Source: Treponema sp. UBA4319 (GTDB taxonomy: Bacteria; Spirochaetota; Spirochaetia; Treponematales; Treponemataceae). From it: a DNA stretch of 11,889 nt. The translations under genes and the position numbers were made by a program. The stretch lies in contig DGUD01000003.1 of the NCBI GenBank assembly GCA_002393865.1, positions 17,081 to 28,969 of the forward strand, given 5' to 3'. Of this stretch, positions 6,487 to 11,889 are shown piece after piece. Position 1 is the first letter of the stretch. Each line of letters begins with the position of its first letter. A model generated the notes under the pieces. It was not told where the DNA came from. It did no database searches and worked only from the letters and a program-made list of their open reading frames with translations.

Positions 6487-7655
6487 ATACGCGCGAGGAC
6501 AGATTCAGCCGGGCAATGGTGGAGACCCCGCCAAGCGGCATACGTAAATTCTTTGACCTCCTGATTGGCCATGACGACGTTATCTCGCTCTCCGTGGGCG
6601 AGCCGGATTTCCCGACCCCGTGGCTGATGCGCGAGGAGGCCTTCTACCATCTGGAAAAAGGCCAGACAAGCTACACGAGCAACTGGGGTCTGCTGGAGCT
6701 GCGCGAGGAAATCGCCCGCTACCTTGAGCGCTACGGGCTGTTCTACAACCCGCGGAAAGAAATCCTCATCACCGTCGGCGCCAGCGAGGGCGTGGATGTG
6801 GTGATGCGCGCCATCCTAAACCCCGGCGACGAAATCATCGTATGCCAGCCGTGTTATGTCAGCTACACGCCGCTCGTGCACCTGACCGGAGCAAAGGCGG
6901 TGGAGCTGGATACCGGAAAGAACGGTTTTTATCCCACCGCGGCGCAGATAGAGGAGCTCATCACGCCGCGCACAAAGGCGGTGATGATGTGCAGCCCGAA
7001 CAACCCGACGGGCACGATGATTCCCAAGGAAGAGCTGGCAAAAATCGCAGAGGTCGTCAAAAAACACCAGATATGGTGTATCAGCGACGAAATTTACTGC
7101 GAGCTTGTCTATGACGGCGCCGAGCACGTATCCATCGGCAGCTTCCCCGGCATGAAGGATTATACCATTATACTCAACGGCTTCTCAAAATCATTCGCCA
7201 TGACCGGCTGGCGCATCGGCTATATGGCCGCCCCCGACGACCTTACCTCGCAGATGGTCAAGCTCCACCAGTACAACACCATCTGCGCCCCCATCATGAG
7301 CCAGTACGCTGCCCTTGAGGGGCTCAAGCACGGCTGGAGCGAGGTGGAGAAGATGCGCATGAGCTACCAGCAGCGCAGGAACCTCATGTACAAGGCATTC
7401 TGCGACATGGGGCTCCCCGTCCCGGAGCCTACCGGCGCATTCTACATGTTCCCCGACATCACCTCCACCGGCATGACCAGCGAGGACTTCGCCACCGCCC
7501 TCTTCCAGGAGCACGGCGTCGCGGTCGTCCCCGGCAGTGTGTTCGGGCTGGGTGGCGAAGGGCATATCCGCTGCTGCTACGCCACCTCCATAGACAAAAT
7601 AAAGACCGCACTGGACAAAATAGCGCTCTTTGTGGAGTCCCGCCGCAAAAAGTGA
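6483..7655 (+). CDS. Class I/II PLP-dependent aminotransferase (AlaT/PatA-like)
   Basis: The 390-residue cytoplasmic enzyme belongs to fold-type I aminotransferases, aspartate aminotransferase subgroup I gamma. The N-terminal block PSGIRKFFDL (17-26), ISLSVGEPDFPTPW (34-47) and TSYTSNWGLLELREEIARYL is typical of the YugH/AlaT-PatA branch. The expected active-site residues are present: SPNNPTG (171-177, cofactor Asn), SDEIY (201-205, Asp202 and Tyr205), the Schiff-base Lys236 in NGFSKSF, Arg244 in GWRIGY, and the substrate carboxylate Arg363 in HIRCCYA. The start ATG overlaps the Lrp stop, with GAAGGAG (6469-6475) inside the Lrp gene. Alanine-glutamate transamination is the best guess from the neighbour and branch; aromatic or methionine-related specificity cannot be excluded. 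No clear terminator follows. Confidence 0.94.
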   Translation: MNTREDRFSRAMVETPPSGIRKFFDLLIGHDDVISLSVGEPDFPTPWLMREEAFYHLEKGQTSYTSNWGLLELREEIARYLERYGLFYNPRKEILITVGASEGVDVVMRAILNPGDEIIVCQPCYVSYTPLVHLTGAKAVELDTGKNGFYPTAAQIEELITPRTKAVMMCSPNNPTGTMIPKEELAKIAEVVKKHQIWCISDEIYCELVYDGAEHVSIGSFPGMKDYTIILNGFSKSFAMTGWRIGYMAAPDDLTSQMVKLHQYNTICAPIMSQYAALEGLKHGWSEVEKMRMSYQQRRNLMYKAFCDMGLPVPEPTGAFYMFPDITSTGMTSEDFATALFQEHGVAVVPGSVFGLGGEGHIRCCYATSIDKIKTALDKIALFVESRRKK

Positions 7656-7886
7656 CGGTCAGTCGGACAGACCAAACCGGCAGAACCTGCAGGCTTGAAA
7701 ACGCATTTTTGCAAGGATTCAGCCTGAAAAAATGAACGGCCTGCGAGGAAACCCATCGCTTTCCGGACAGGTCTATTCAACAATCCCTGGAATTCTGCCG
7801 ATAAAGAGACAGAAGAAGCTTTCTGTAGCGCAAGGCACAATTCCCTGCGGCTTGCAGAAACCAATCCGGTAGAAGGTTTGCTAGGT
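7656..7886. other. 231-nt intergenic region with imperfect hairpin and repeat copy
   Basis: After the aminotransferase stop lies a possible hairpin: CAGGCTTGAA (7690-7699) pairs with TTCAGCCTG (7718-7726) with a bulged T. It is followed by a run of A rather than T, so it is a poor terminator for + strand transcripts. A 19-nt sequence at 7760-7778 matches 5953-5971 at 17 positions. A leftward 95-codon frame (7864-7577) runs into the aminotransferase gene antisense and has no ribosome binding site. No convincing promoter for the TPR gene was found. Confidence 0.5.
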
Positions 7887-9254
7887 ATGATTTTTTCTTA
7901 TGTTATTGCAGCTATCGCCGTTTCTGCAGTCATAGTTATCCTTATGGCTATTTCCGGCGGCAAAAAAAAATCCTCAGGCTCGGACGCTGGGGACGGCAAG
8001 AAGAAGCCGACAAAAACACAGAGCCAGATTGTAAAAGAGGCAAACCGCCGTCTCGCAAAGAACCCTGACGACCCGAACGGTCTGGTTCCCTTGGGCGAAA
8101 TTTGTTTCAACAACCAGGTATGGGACAAGGCACTCTCCATCTACCAGAACCTGATACGCATCAGCAGCACCACCTCTATCTCCGACAAAATCGAGCCCGC
8201 CGAGATAAAGACCCGCGCGGGCATCTGCGCGTTCAAGCTCGGCAACAGCGAGGACGCCATCAAATACCTCGCGGACGCCTATAAGCTCGACCCGCACAGC
8301 TTTGACGTGAATTACTATCTCGGTGCGGCATACTGCAAGGGCAACCAGTTTGACAAAGCCGTCCCCTGCCTGAAAAAAGCGCTCATGGTGAACCCTCAGG
8401 CGGAAGGAATCAACATCCTGCTGGGCGAAAGCCTGTACAAAACCAACCACTTCAAGGAGAGCCAGCCCTATTTCAGAAAAGCGCTGAGCGACGACCCCGG
8501 CAACAAGGAGGCTCTCTTTGACCTGGCAGACGCCATGTCCGAGGACGGGCACGGCGACAAGGCGATAAAAGTGTTCATGCATCTGCGGCCGGATCCCGTT
8601 TACGGGGCGCGATCCTGCCTCCGCGCGGGCATCTACCACTTCAACCAAGGGAACAAGGATGTCGCCGTACAGGACTTCCAGATAGGCCTCAAGCACACCA
8701 GCGCCGCGCCAGAGGTGCAGATGGAATTGAAATACCGCCTTGCGCAGTGCTATTTTGAGCTCAACAAATTTCCTGCCGGGCTTGACCTGCTGCGGCAAAT
8801 CCGCGCTGCGGACGAAAACTACAAGGATGTAAACGCCCTCATCGGGCGCTATCAGGAACTGAGCCAGAACAGCAACCTTCAGGTCTATTTGTCCGGCACC
8901 GTGGGCGATTTTACCTCCCTGTGCAGAAAAATCGTCAATTCCTTCTATAAGAATGCGAATGTCAGGATTCAGGACATAAAGGTCGGGGCTGCATACACCG
9001 ACATCAGGGCAAACATCACCACGCCCCGTTTTGAGAACGACGAGGTATTCCGCTTTTTCCGGACAACCGGCGTCATCGGGGAATTTTATGTCCGTGAATT
9101 CCACGACACCCTTCACGACAGCAAAATCGACAAGGGCATCTGCATTACGGCAGGGGTATTCTCCGACGAGTCCCACAAGTATATTGAAGGAAGACCCATC
9201 GATCTGATAGAAAAAATTCAGCTCACAAAGATTCTTAAGACTATTTCTGTATAA
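7887..9254 (+). CDS. Membrane-anchored TPR protein with degenerate Mrr-like C-terminal domain
   Basis: The 455-residue protein begins with a single membrane helix (about 2-24) followed by a Gly/Lys/Ser-rich linker (24-48), so it is probably anchored in the inner membrane with a cytoplasmic body. Tetratricopeptide-like helices fill about 50-310; the clearest repeats end in patterns such as AIKYLADAYKLDP and KAVPCLKKALMVNP. The C-terminal 120 residues resemble the Mrr-type restriction-endonuclease fold: VREFHDTL (402-409), then DKGICITAGVFSDESHKYI and IDLIEKIQL. Where active Mrr proteins carry Q-x-K on a strand, this protein appears to have EVFRFFRT (386-393), so nuclease activity is unlikely. 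The TPR part suggests a scaffold role; the partner is unknown. I start at the ATG at 7887 behind GAAGG (7872-7876) rather than the TTG at 7878. The 3' end overlaps convergent rsmG by 14 nt. Confidence 0.88.
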   Translation: MIFSYVIAAIAVSAVIVILMAISGGKKKSSGSDAGDGKKKPTKTQSQIVKEANRRLAKNPDDPNGLVPLGEICFNNQVWDKALSIYQNLIRISSTTSISDKIEPAEIKTRAGICAFKLGNSEDAIKYLADAYKLDPHSFDVNYYLGAAYCKGNQFDKAVPCLKKALMVNPQAEGINILLGESLYKTNHFKESQPYFRKALSDDPGNKEALFDLADAMSEDGHGDKAIKVFMHLRPDPVYGARSCLRAGIYHFNQGNKDVAVQDFQIGLKHTSAAPEVQMELKYRLAQCYFELNKFPAGLDLLRQIRAADENYKDVNALIGRYQELSQNSNLQVYLSGTVGDFTSLCRKIVNSFYKNANVRIQDIKVGAAYTDIRANITTPRFENDEVFRFFRTTGVIGEFYVREFHDTLHDSKIDKGICITAGVFSDESHKYIEGRPIDLIEKIQLTKILKTISV

Positions 9255-9900
9255 TCACAAGGTTGCGCTCATGGTCTTCCAGAAAAGGCACCGTGAGCAC
9301 AATTTTTTTATACGCAGGAATCACATCCCGGACAGCTTCCATTTCCGCCGCAATTTTCTCGCTCCGCGCCTTGTATGCAGCGATAAAGCCGCCTTCTTTC
9401 AGCATGGAGCGCAGCGTGGCGCTTATTTTCTTATCAAAGGGATGGAATGCCCGGAACACCACGATATCAAATGCGCCGGGCGCGACCTTCTCCGCCTGCA
9501 GCGGGCAGACGTCAACATTGGCAAGGCGCAGCCGGGCGACGGTCTGCTCCAGAAAGGCGCTCCGTTTCTCCATGCGCTCCACAAGGGTGATATGGACATC
9601 AGGAAAGGCCACGGCAAGCGGGATTCCGGGGCAGCCTCCGCCGCTGCCGATGTCCCCCATCCGCACATCCCCGCCCGTACGCTGCCTCAGCTCCGCGATG
9701 AGCCCGGCGACAGCGTGATACGCGGCAAGGCTGTCAAGGATATGGTTCACCGCAAGCTCATCGGGGCTTTCCGCCTTCATCAGGTTGTAGCTTTTGTTGA
9801 ACTGCAAAATAGCCTGAATATATACTTCCAAGGCATCCAGCTGCGCTGCTTCCAGAGGAAGCTGCAAACGCTGCACCCCCTCGCGGAGCTTTGCTATCAT
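9241..9900 (-). CDS. rsmG: 16S rRNA (guanine-N7) methyltransferase RsmG (GidB)
   Basis: RsmG uses S-adenosylmethionine to methylate N7 of G527 (E. coli numbering) in 16S rRNA, near the streptomycin site. The 219-residue length is normal. Conserved blocks are NLMKAESPDELAVNHILDSL (39-58), the SAM-binding loop MGDIGSGGGCPGIPLAV (81-97), TLVERMEKRSAFLEQ (105-119) with the acidic residue for the SAM ribose, FRAF (149-152), and the C-terminal HERNLVIIQK. The ATG at 9900 overlaps the stop of the upstream secreted-protein gene (ATGA, 9900-9897), with GGAGAAGG just upstream, so translation is coupled. It is the last gene of a three-gene leftward unit. Its final 14 nt lie inside the convergent TPR gene. 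Loss of RsmG is a known cause of low-level streptomycin resistance in other bacteria. Confidence 0.96.
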   Translation of the reverse strand: MIAKLREGVQRLQLPLEAAQLDALEVYIQAILQFNKSYNLMKAESPDELAVNHILDSLAAYHAVAGLIAELRQRTGGDVRMGDIGSGGGCPGIPLAVAFPDVHITLVERMEKRSAFLEQTVARLRLANVDVCPLQAEKVAPGAFDIVVFRAFHPFDKKISATLRSMLKEGGFIAAYKARSEKIAAEMEAVRDVIPAYKKIVLTVPFLEDHERNLVIIQK

Positions 9901-10829
9901 CTGGCCTTCTCCCCCAAATCTATCAGCAGCTCCAGCTTCCAGTCGTCATCATCTGTCCTCATCGTCACAAAGTTCCCCGTGCGGGTCGCGGAAAGATTCT
10001 TGTGCTGCGTCAGCTGGTACATAAACGAATTGGGATTGTAGTAATCCTGGGTGACGGCGGTTGCTGCCGTATAATCCATGAGGGAAGACGACGCCGGATC
10101 CGTCTTGAAGAGCATGTGGAAGGTCTCGCTGCGGGTCTTTCCGTCGCTCTGGTAGCGGCGGTCGCCCGTCACCAGGAAGGTCCCGTCCGTCTGCACGTCA
10201 GAAATATAGACAGTGCGGCAGGTTCTCAGTATATCGTAGCCGTTCACCGTAAAACGCAGGACATGCGAGCGCGGAATTCCCCGCGCAGGGGCTTCCCGCC
10301 GGCTATCGGCGCTCTGGGGGGCAGACCCCGCAGATGGCGATGGCGCAGCCTGCGCCGCAGCATCCGTGCTGCTCTTGATATCCTCCAGCTCAGTCAGGAC
10401 TTTCTGCAGCAGAATATCCGTGGATGCGCTGCTGTCGTTCCCCGCCAGAAGGGAATCCCCGTCCATCATAAAATCCAGCTGGGACAGCAGCCCCATATCG
10501 CCCAGCTGCGACAGGTCGCTCGCGGAAAGCGCATTTGCATTCCGTACCGCGGAGCTCCTGCTCGGCGACGCCGCGCGGCCAGCTGTCTCCAGAGAGCGAG
10601 AGCTGCTTGCGCTATGCTCTTGTGCGGCGTCAGCGCTGCTTTTTGCAGAGGCAGCGCTGTTCCCCGGAACATAAAAGCTGCCGCCGATAGTCGGGGAGTC
10701 CAGCACCGGCATCTGCGGCGACGTAATGCCCCCCATGCTGACAGAGCCGACGCTCAGTCCCTCTGCCACAGCCATAGTCCCAAGGGAGCCGGCAAGCAGT
10801 CCCCACATCAAAGTTTTACAGATTCGCAA
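9897..10829 (-). CDS. Secreted Ser/Ala-rich protein of unknown function
   Basis: I do not recognise this 310-residue protein. The N-terminus MRICKTLMWGLLAGSLGTMAVAEG split across 1-24 is a signal peptide with a likely cleavage AVA-EG at 22/23, so the product is probably periplasmic or exported. Residues 56-98 are rich in Ser, Ala and Arg and look disordered. About 101-150 may be helical (LSQLGDMGLLSQLDF, ILLQKVLTELEDI), and 155-182 is a second Ala/Pro/Ser linker. The last 120 residues look beta-rich (HVLRFTVNGYDILRT, TVYISDVQTDGTFLVTGDRR). I choose the TTG at 10829 because GGAGG (10840-10836) lies 6 nt upstream and it gives a clean signal peptide. An ATG at 10844 or 10808 is less well placed. 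The gene overlaps the upstream metalloprotease-like gene by 14 nt and rsmG by 4 nt. Confidence 0.8.
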   Translation of the reverse strand: MRICKTLMWGLLAGSLGTMAVAEGLSVGSVSMGGITSPQMPVLDSPTIGGSFYVPGNSAASAKSSADAAQEHSASSSRSLETAGRAASPSRSSAVRNANALSASDLSQLGDMGLLSQLDFMMDGDSLLAGNDSSASTDILLQKVLTELEDIKSSTDAAAQAAPSPSAGSAPQSADSRREAPARGIPRSHVLRFTVNGYDILRTCRTVYISDVQTDGTFLVTGDRRYQSDGKTRSETFHMLFKTDPASSSLMDYTAATAVTQDYYNPNSFMYQLTQHKNLSATRTGNFVTMRTDDDDWKLELLIDLGEKAR

Positions 10830-11625
10830 GGCTTTCCTCCACATATTCAAGACGCTGGGTAAGCTCGTTGATTGTCTTTGTCAGCCGCTCCCGTTCCTTC
10901 TCCAGCTTAGTCCGGGGATCTGTCTCAGCCCCCTTCCGTTTCATCATCGCAACCACAGAGCTGGGGCTTTTCCCGCTCCTGATTGCATCCTGAATTTTCG
11001 CACGCTCGTCGGGTTTCTTTGTTGCGGCAACAAGCTTCATGTTGTCAAAACCCATCGCGGCGTCCTCGTCTGACAGCACGCTGACTTTTTTTACGGATTG
11101 CGCGGTAGTCCGCGGCAGCTGGAGCACACGGTCTACATAATCCTCATAGCGGATGTGGGCTGCCTCGCAAAGGGTCTGAGCCTTTACCAGCGCCCGTCCG
11201 AATTCTATCATGAGGTGACCGTTCTGGCCGATGTATTTCTCCCGGATTTCCTTCGTCAAGGCCTCCAATTCAGGCGAAGCCGAGATATCCATGCGGTAAT
11301 AGCCTTTTTTTTCCGCAAGCTCAAGCAGCGCGCCAAATTTAGCCCAGAAATACTTGGTATGGCAGCGCGCCTCGTGGGGCGGCTCCCTCCCTCCGTGCTC
11401 CTTGATCTGCTCCTCATTGATAAGGTGATGGGTATATTCATGGACGGCAGTATACACCAGCTCATTGTCCGTAGAGAAATTTTTATTGTGGAGCACGATT
11501 TCCCGTGTATCCGGTTTGTACAAGCCGTTTACGCGCTTGCTCTCCTTGCCGGACTGCACAACAGAAAATTCAAGCCCCGTCTCCTGAATGTCCAGGAGCA
11601 TCTGCTTTATCTTTTCATTGTCCAT
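10816..11625 (-). CDS. Uncharacterised HExxH metalloprotease-like protein
   Basis: The 269-residue protein has no signal peptide and should be cytoplasmic. VYTAVHEYTHHL (58-68) holds a zinc-protease HExxH motif (His62, Glu63, His66). About 20 residues on, PPHEARCHTKYFWAKFGALL gives candidates for the third ligand (His84, Glu85 or His89). The H-x3-F pattern at 89-93 recalls the third-ligand helix of SprT-like proteases, but overall similarity to SprT or to ImmA/IrrE is not evident. The upstream stretch GLYKPDTREIVLHNKNFS looks like the strand and edge that precede the zinc helix in such folds. The C-terminal part is charged and ends in a coiled coil (about 240-266). The ATG at 11625 lies just downstream of a good promoter; the longer TTG frame (11688) would start upstream of the -10. 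It is the first gene of the unit leading to rsmG. Confidence 0.85.
   Translation of the reverse strand: MDNEKIKQMLLDIQETGLEFSVVQSGKESKRVNGLYKPDTREIVLHNKNFSTDNELVYTAVHEYTHHLINEEQIKEHGGREPPHEARCHTKYFWAKFGALLELAEKKGYYRMDISASPELEALTKEIREKYIGQNGHLMIEFGRALVKAQTLCEAAHIRYEDYVDRVLQLPRTTAQSVKKVSVLSDEDAAMGFDNMKLVAATKKPDERAKIQDAIRSGKSPSSVVAMMKRKGAETDPRTKLEKERERLTKTINELTQRLEYVEESLANL
10836..10840 (-). promoter_or_regulatory. Ribosome binding site supporting a TTG start
   Basis: GGAGG on the - strand, within the end of the upstream gene, is followed by AAAGCC and then TTG (10829-10827). No other start candidate (TTG 10850, ATG 10844, ATG 10808) has a Shine-Dalgarno at a normal distance, so this site decides the start of the secreted protein. 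Confidence 0.6.
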
Positions 11626-11646
11626 TGAATTTTCCCACTCGTTCCT

Positions 11647-11675
11647 ATTATATCCGAGCGATGTGCAAAAGTCCA
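11647..11675 (-). promoter_or_regulatory. Promoter of the HExxH-secreted protein-rsmG unit
   Basis: On the - strand TGGACT (11675-11670) is followed after exactly 17 nt by a perfect TATAAT (11652-11647). Transcription should start near 11641-11639, leaving a leader of about 15 nt before the ATG at 11625. There is no strong Shine-Dalgarno in that leader (only GTGGGA). The layout parallels the TGGACA-17-TACAGT promoter of the MATE gene. Confidence 0.7.
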
Positions 11676-11686
11676 GCCTTTTGCAC
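11663..11686. promoter_or_regulatory. Perfect 9-bp inverted repeat overlapping the -35
   Basis: GTGCAAAAG (11663-11671) and CTTTTGCAC (11678-11686) are perfect inverted arms around a 6-nt spacer that contains most of the -35 box. A symmetric site of this size over a -35 is typical of an operator for a dimeric regulator. It could also form a hairpin in a transcript entering from the right, but no T-run follows. Confidence 0.55.
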
Positions 11687-11702
11687 AAAGAAGCCAGGGC
11701 TT

Positions 11703-11818
11703 CAGCATGAAAACAAAAATGCGCTCCCAGCGGAAAAACAACCGGACTGCCGCTTGCACGCTTCGCTTTGCAAATGGCAGTCCGCGCATTTTTCCGCTTC
11801 CGCGCATTTTTTATGCTG
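11703..11818. repeat. 116-nt nested imperfect palindrome
   Basis: Five pairs of arms nest around one centre: CAGCAT (11703-11708) with ATGCTG (11813-11818); AAAAATGCGC (11715-11724) with GCGCATTTTT (11802-11811); AGCGGAAAAA (11729-11738) with TTTTTCCGCT (11789-11798); GGACTGCC (11744-11751) with GGCAGTCC (11776-11783); TTGCA (11754-11758) with TGCAA (11769-11773). That is 39 base pairs with short internal loops. No reading frame is supported. It could be a bidirectional terminator, a structured RNA or a dispersed palindromic repeat. Confidence 0.8.
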
Positions 11819-11854
11819 CATCCTTGACTTCTGTAGCATAGAAAAAGAAATCAT

Positions 11855-11877
11855 TTAAAAACAGTTTGCATAAACTG
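11855..11877 (-). terminator. Candidate terminator of a leftward gene beyond the window
   Basis: On the - strand CAGTTT (11877-11872) pairs perfectly with AAACTG (11867-11862) around a 4-nt ATGC loop and is followed by TTTTT and an AT-rich stretch. The stem is short and AT-rich, but the layout fits an intrinsic terminator for a - strand gene ending to the right of the window. Confidence 0.4.
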
Positions 11878-11889
11878 CCAACATCGCAT

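Noticed and set aside
7656..7680. GGTC/GACC hairpin directly after the aminotransferase stop as a terminator
   Set aside because: The stem is short, with a 9-nt loop, and no T-run follows, so termination is not supported.
7577..7864. 95-codon leftward frame between the aminotransferase and TPR genes
   Set aside because: It runs antisense into the aminotransferase 3' end and lacks a ribosome binding site. Its sequence is better explained by the intergenic repeat and hairpin.
7974..9176. 400-codon open frame on the - strand
   Set aside because: It is antisense to the TPR gene; the opposite frame has a membrane helix, TPR repeats and a recognisable C-terminal fold, so this one is a shadow.
9891..10862. 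323-codon open frame on the + strand
   Set aside because: It is antisense to the secreted-protein gene, has Arg/His-rich low-complexity translation, and no ribosome binding site.
11607..11807. 66-codon leftward frame through the palindrome and promoter
   Set aside because: It spans the 116-nt palindrome and the promoter of the next gene, and overlaps that gene's start. Nothing supports translation.
1..11889. tRNA, rRNA, CRISPR array, phage or insertion-sequence genes
   Set aside because: No cloverleaf-like sequence, regularly spaced repeats, transposase motifs or integrase motifs were seen on reading both strands. This was by eye, not by a search program.

Overview
The window (about 57% GC by eye) looks like chromosomal DNA of a spirochaete, most likely a host-associated Treponema. 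That assignment is an inference. It rests on the membrane-anchored TPR/Mrr-like protein, the style of the uncharacterised secreted and HExxH proteins, relaxed start codons and a spirochaete-like lipobox. No RNA gene, phage, insertion sequence or CRISPR array is visible. Most of the content is ordinary metabolism and housekeeping; the less ordinary material is in the intergenic DNA and in three uncharacterised proteins.

Region 1 (2-2987, + strand): the 3' part of serC (its 5' end lies outside the window), then serA, then a small four-helix membrane protein with a C-terminal Ada-like metal-binding domain. serC and serA are the first two steps of serine synthesis from 3-phosphoglycerate and form one unit. 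The membrane protein follows serA after 40 nt, with a weak possible attenuator between.

Region 2 (3066-5645, - strand): a MATE-family efflux pump and, upstream of it, a TraB/GumN-family lipoprotein. These are two separate transcription units: an intrinsic terminator follows the lipoprotein gene and the MATE gene has its own promoter, apparently giving a nearly leaderless mRNA. The lipoprotein promoter has a perfect TTGACA -35 and a 27-nt operator-like palindrome over its -10.

Region 3 (5646-7886, + strand): a 452-nt intergenic stretch holding that promoter and a nine-G tract precedes an Lrp/AsnC regulator. The regulator overlaps a class I aminotransferase by 4 nt. The pair resembles the alaR-alaT arrangement of Bacillus subtilis, so it is probably a self-regulated amino-acid transamination unit.

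Region 4 (7887-9254, + strand): a membrane-anchored TPR protein ending in what looks like a catalytically dead Mrr-type nuclease fold. It converges on, and overlaps by 14 nt, the end of rsmG.

Region 5 (9241-11889, - strand): a tightly overlapping three-gene unit read right to left. It encodes an uncharacterised HExxH metalloprotease-like protein, a secreted Ser/Ala-rich protein (TTG start) and the 16S rRNA methyltransferase RsmG. A TGGACT-17-TATAAT promoter drives it, with a perfect 9-bp inverted repeat over the -35. Upstream lie a 116-nt nested imperfect palindrome and a terminator for a leftward gene beyond the window.
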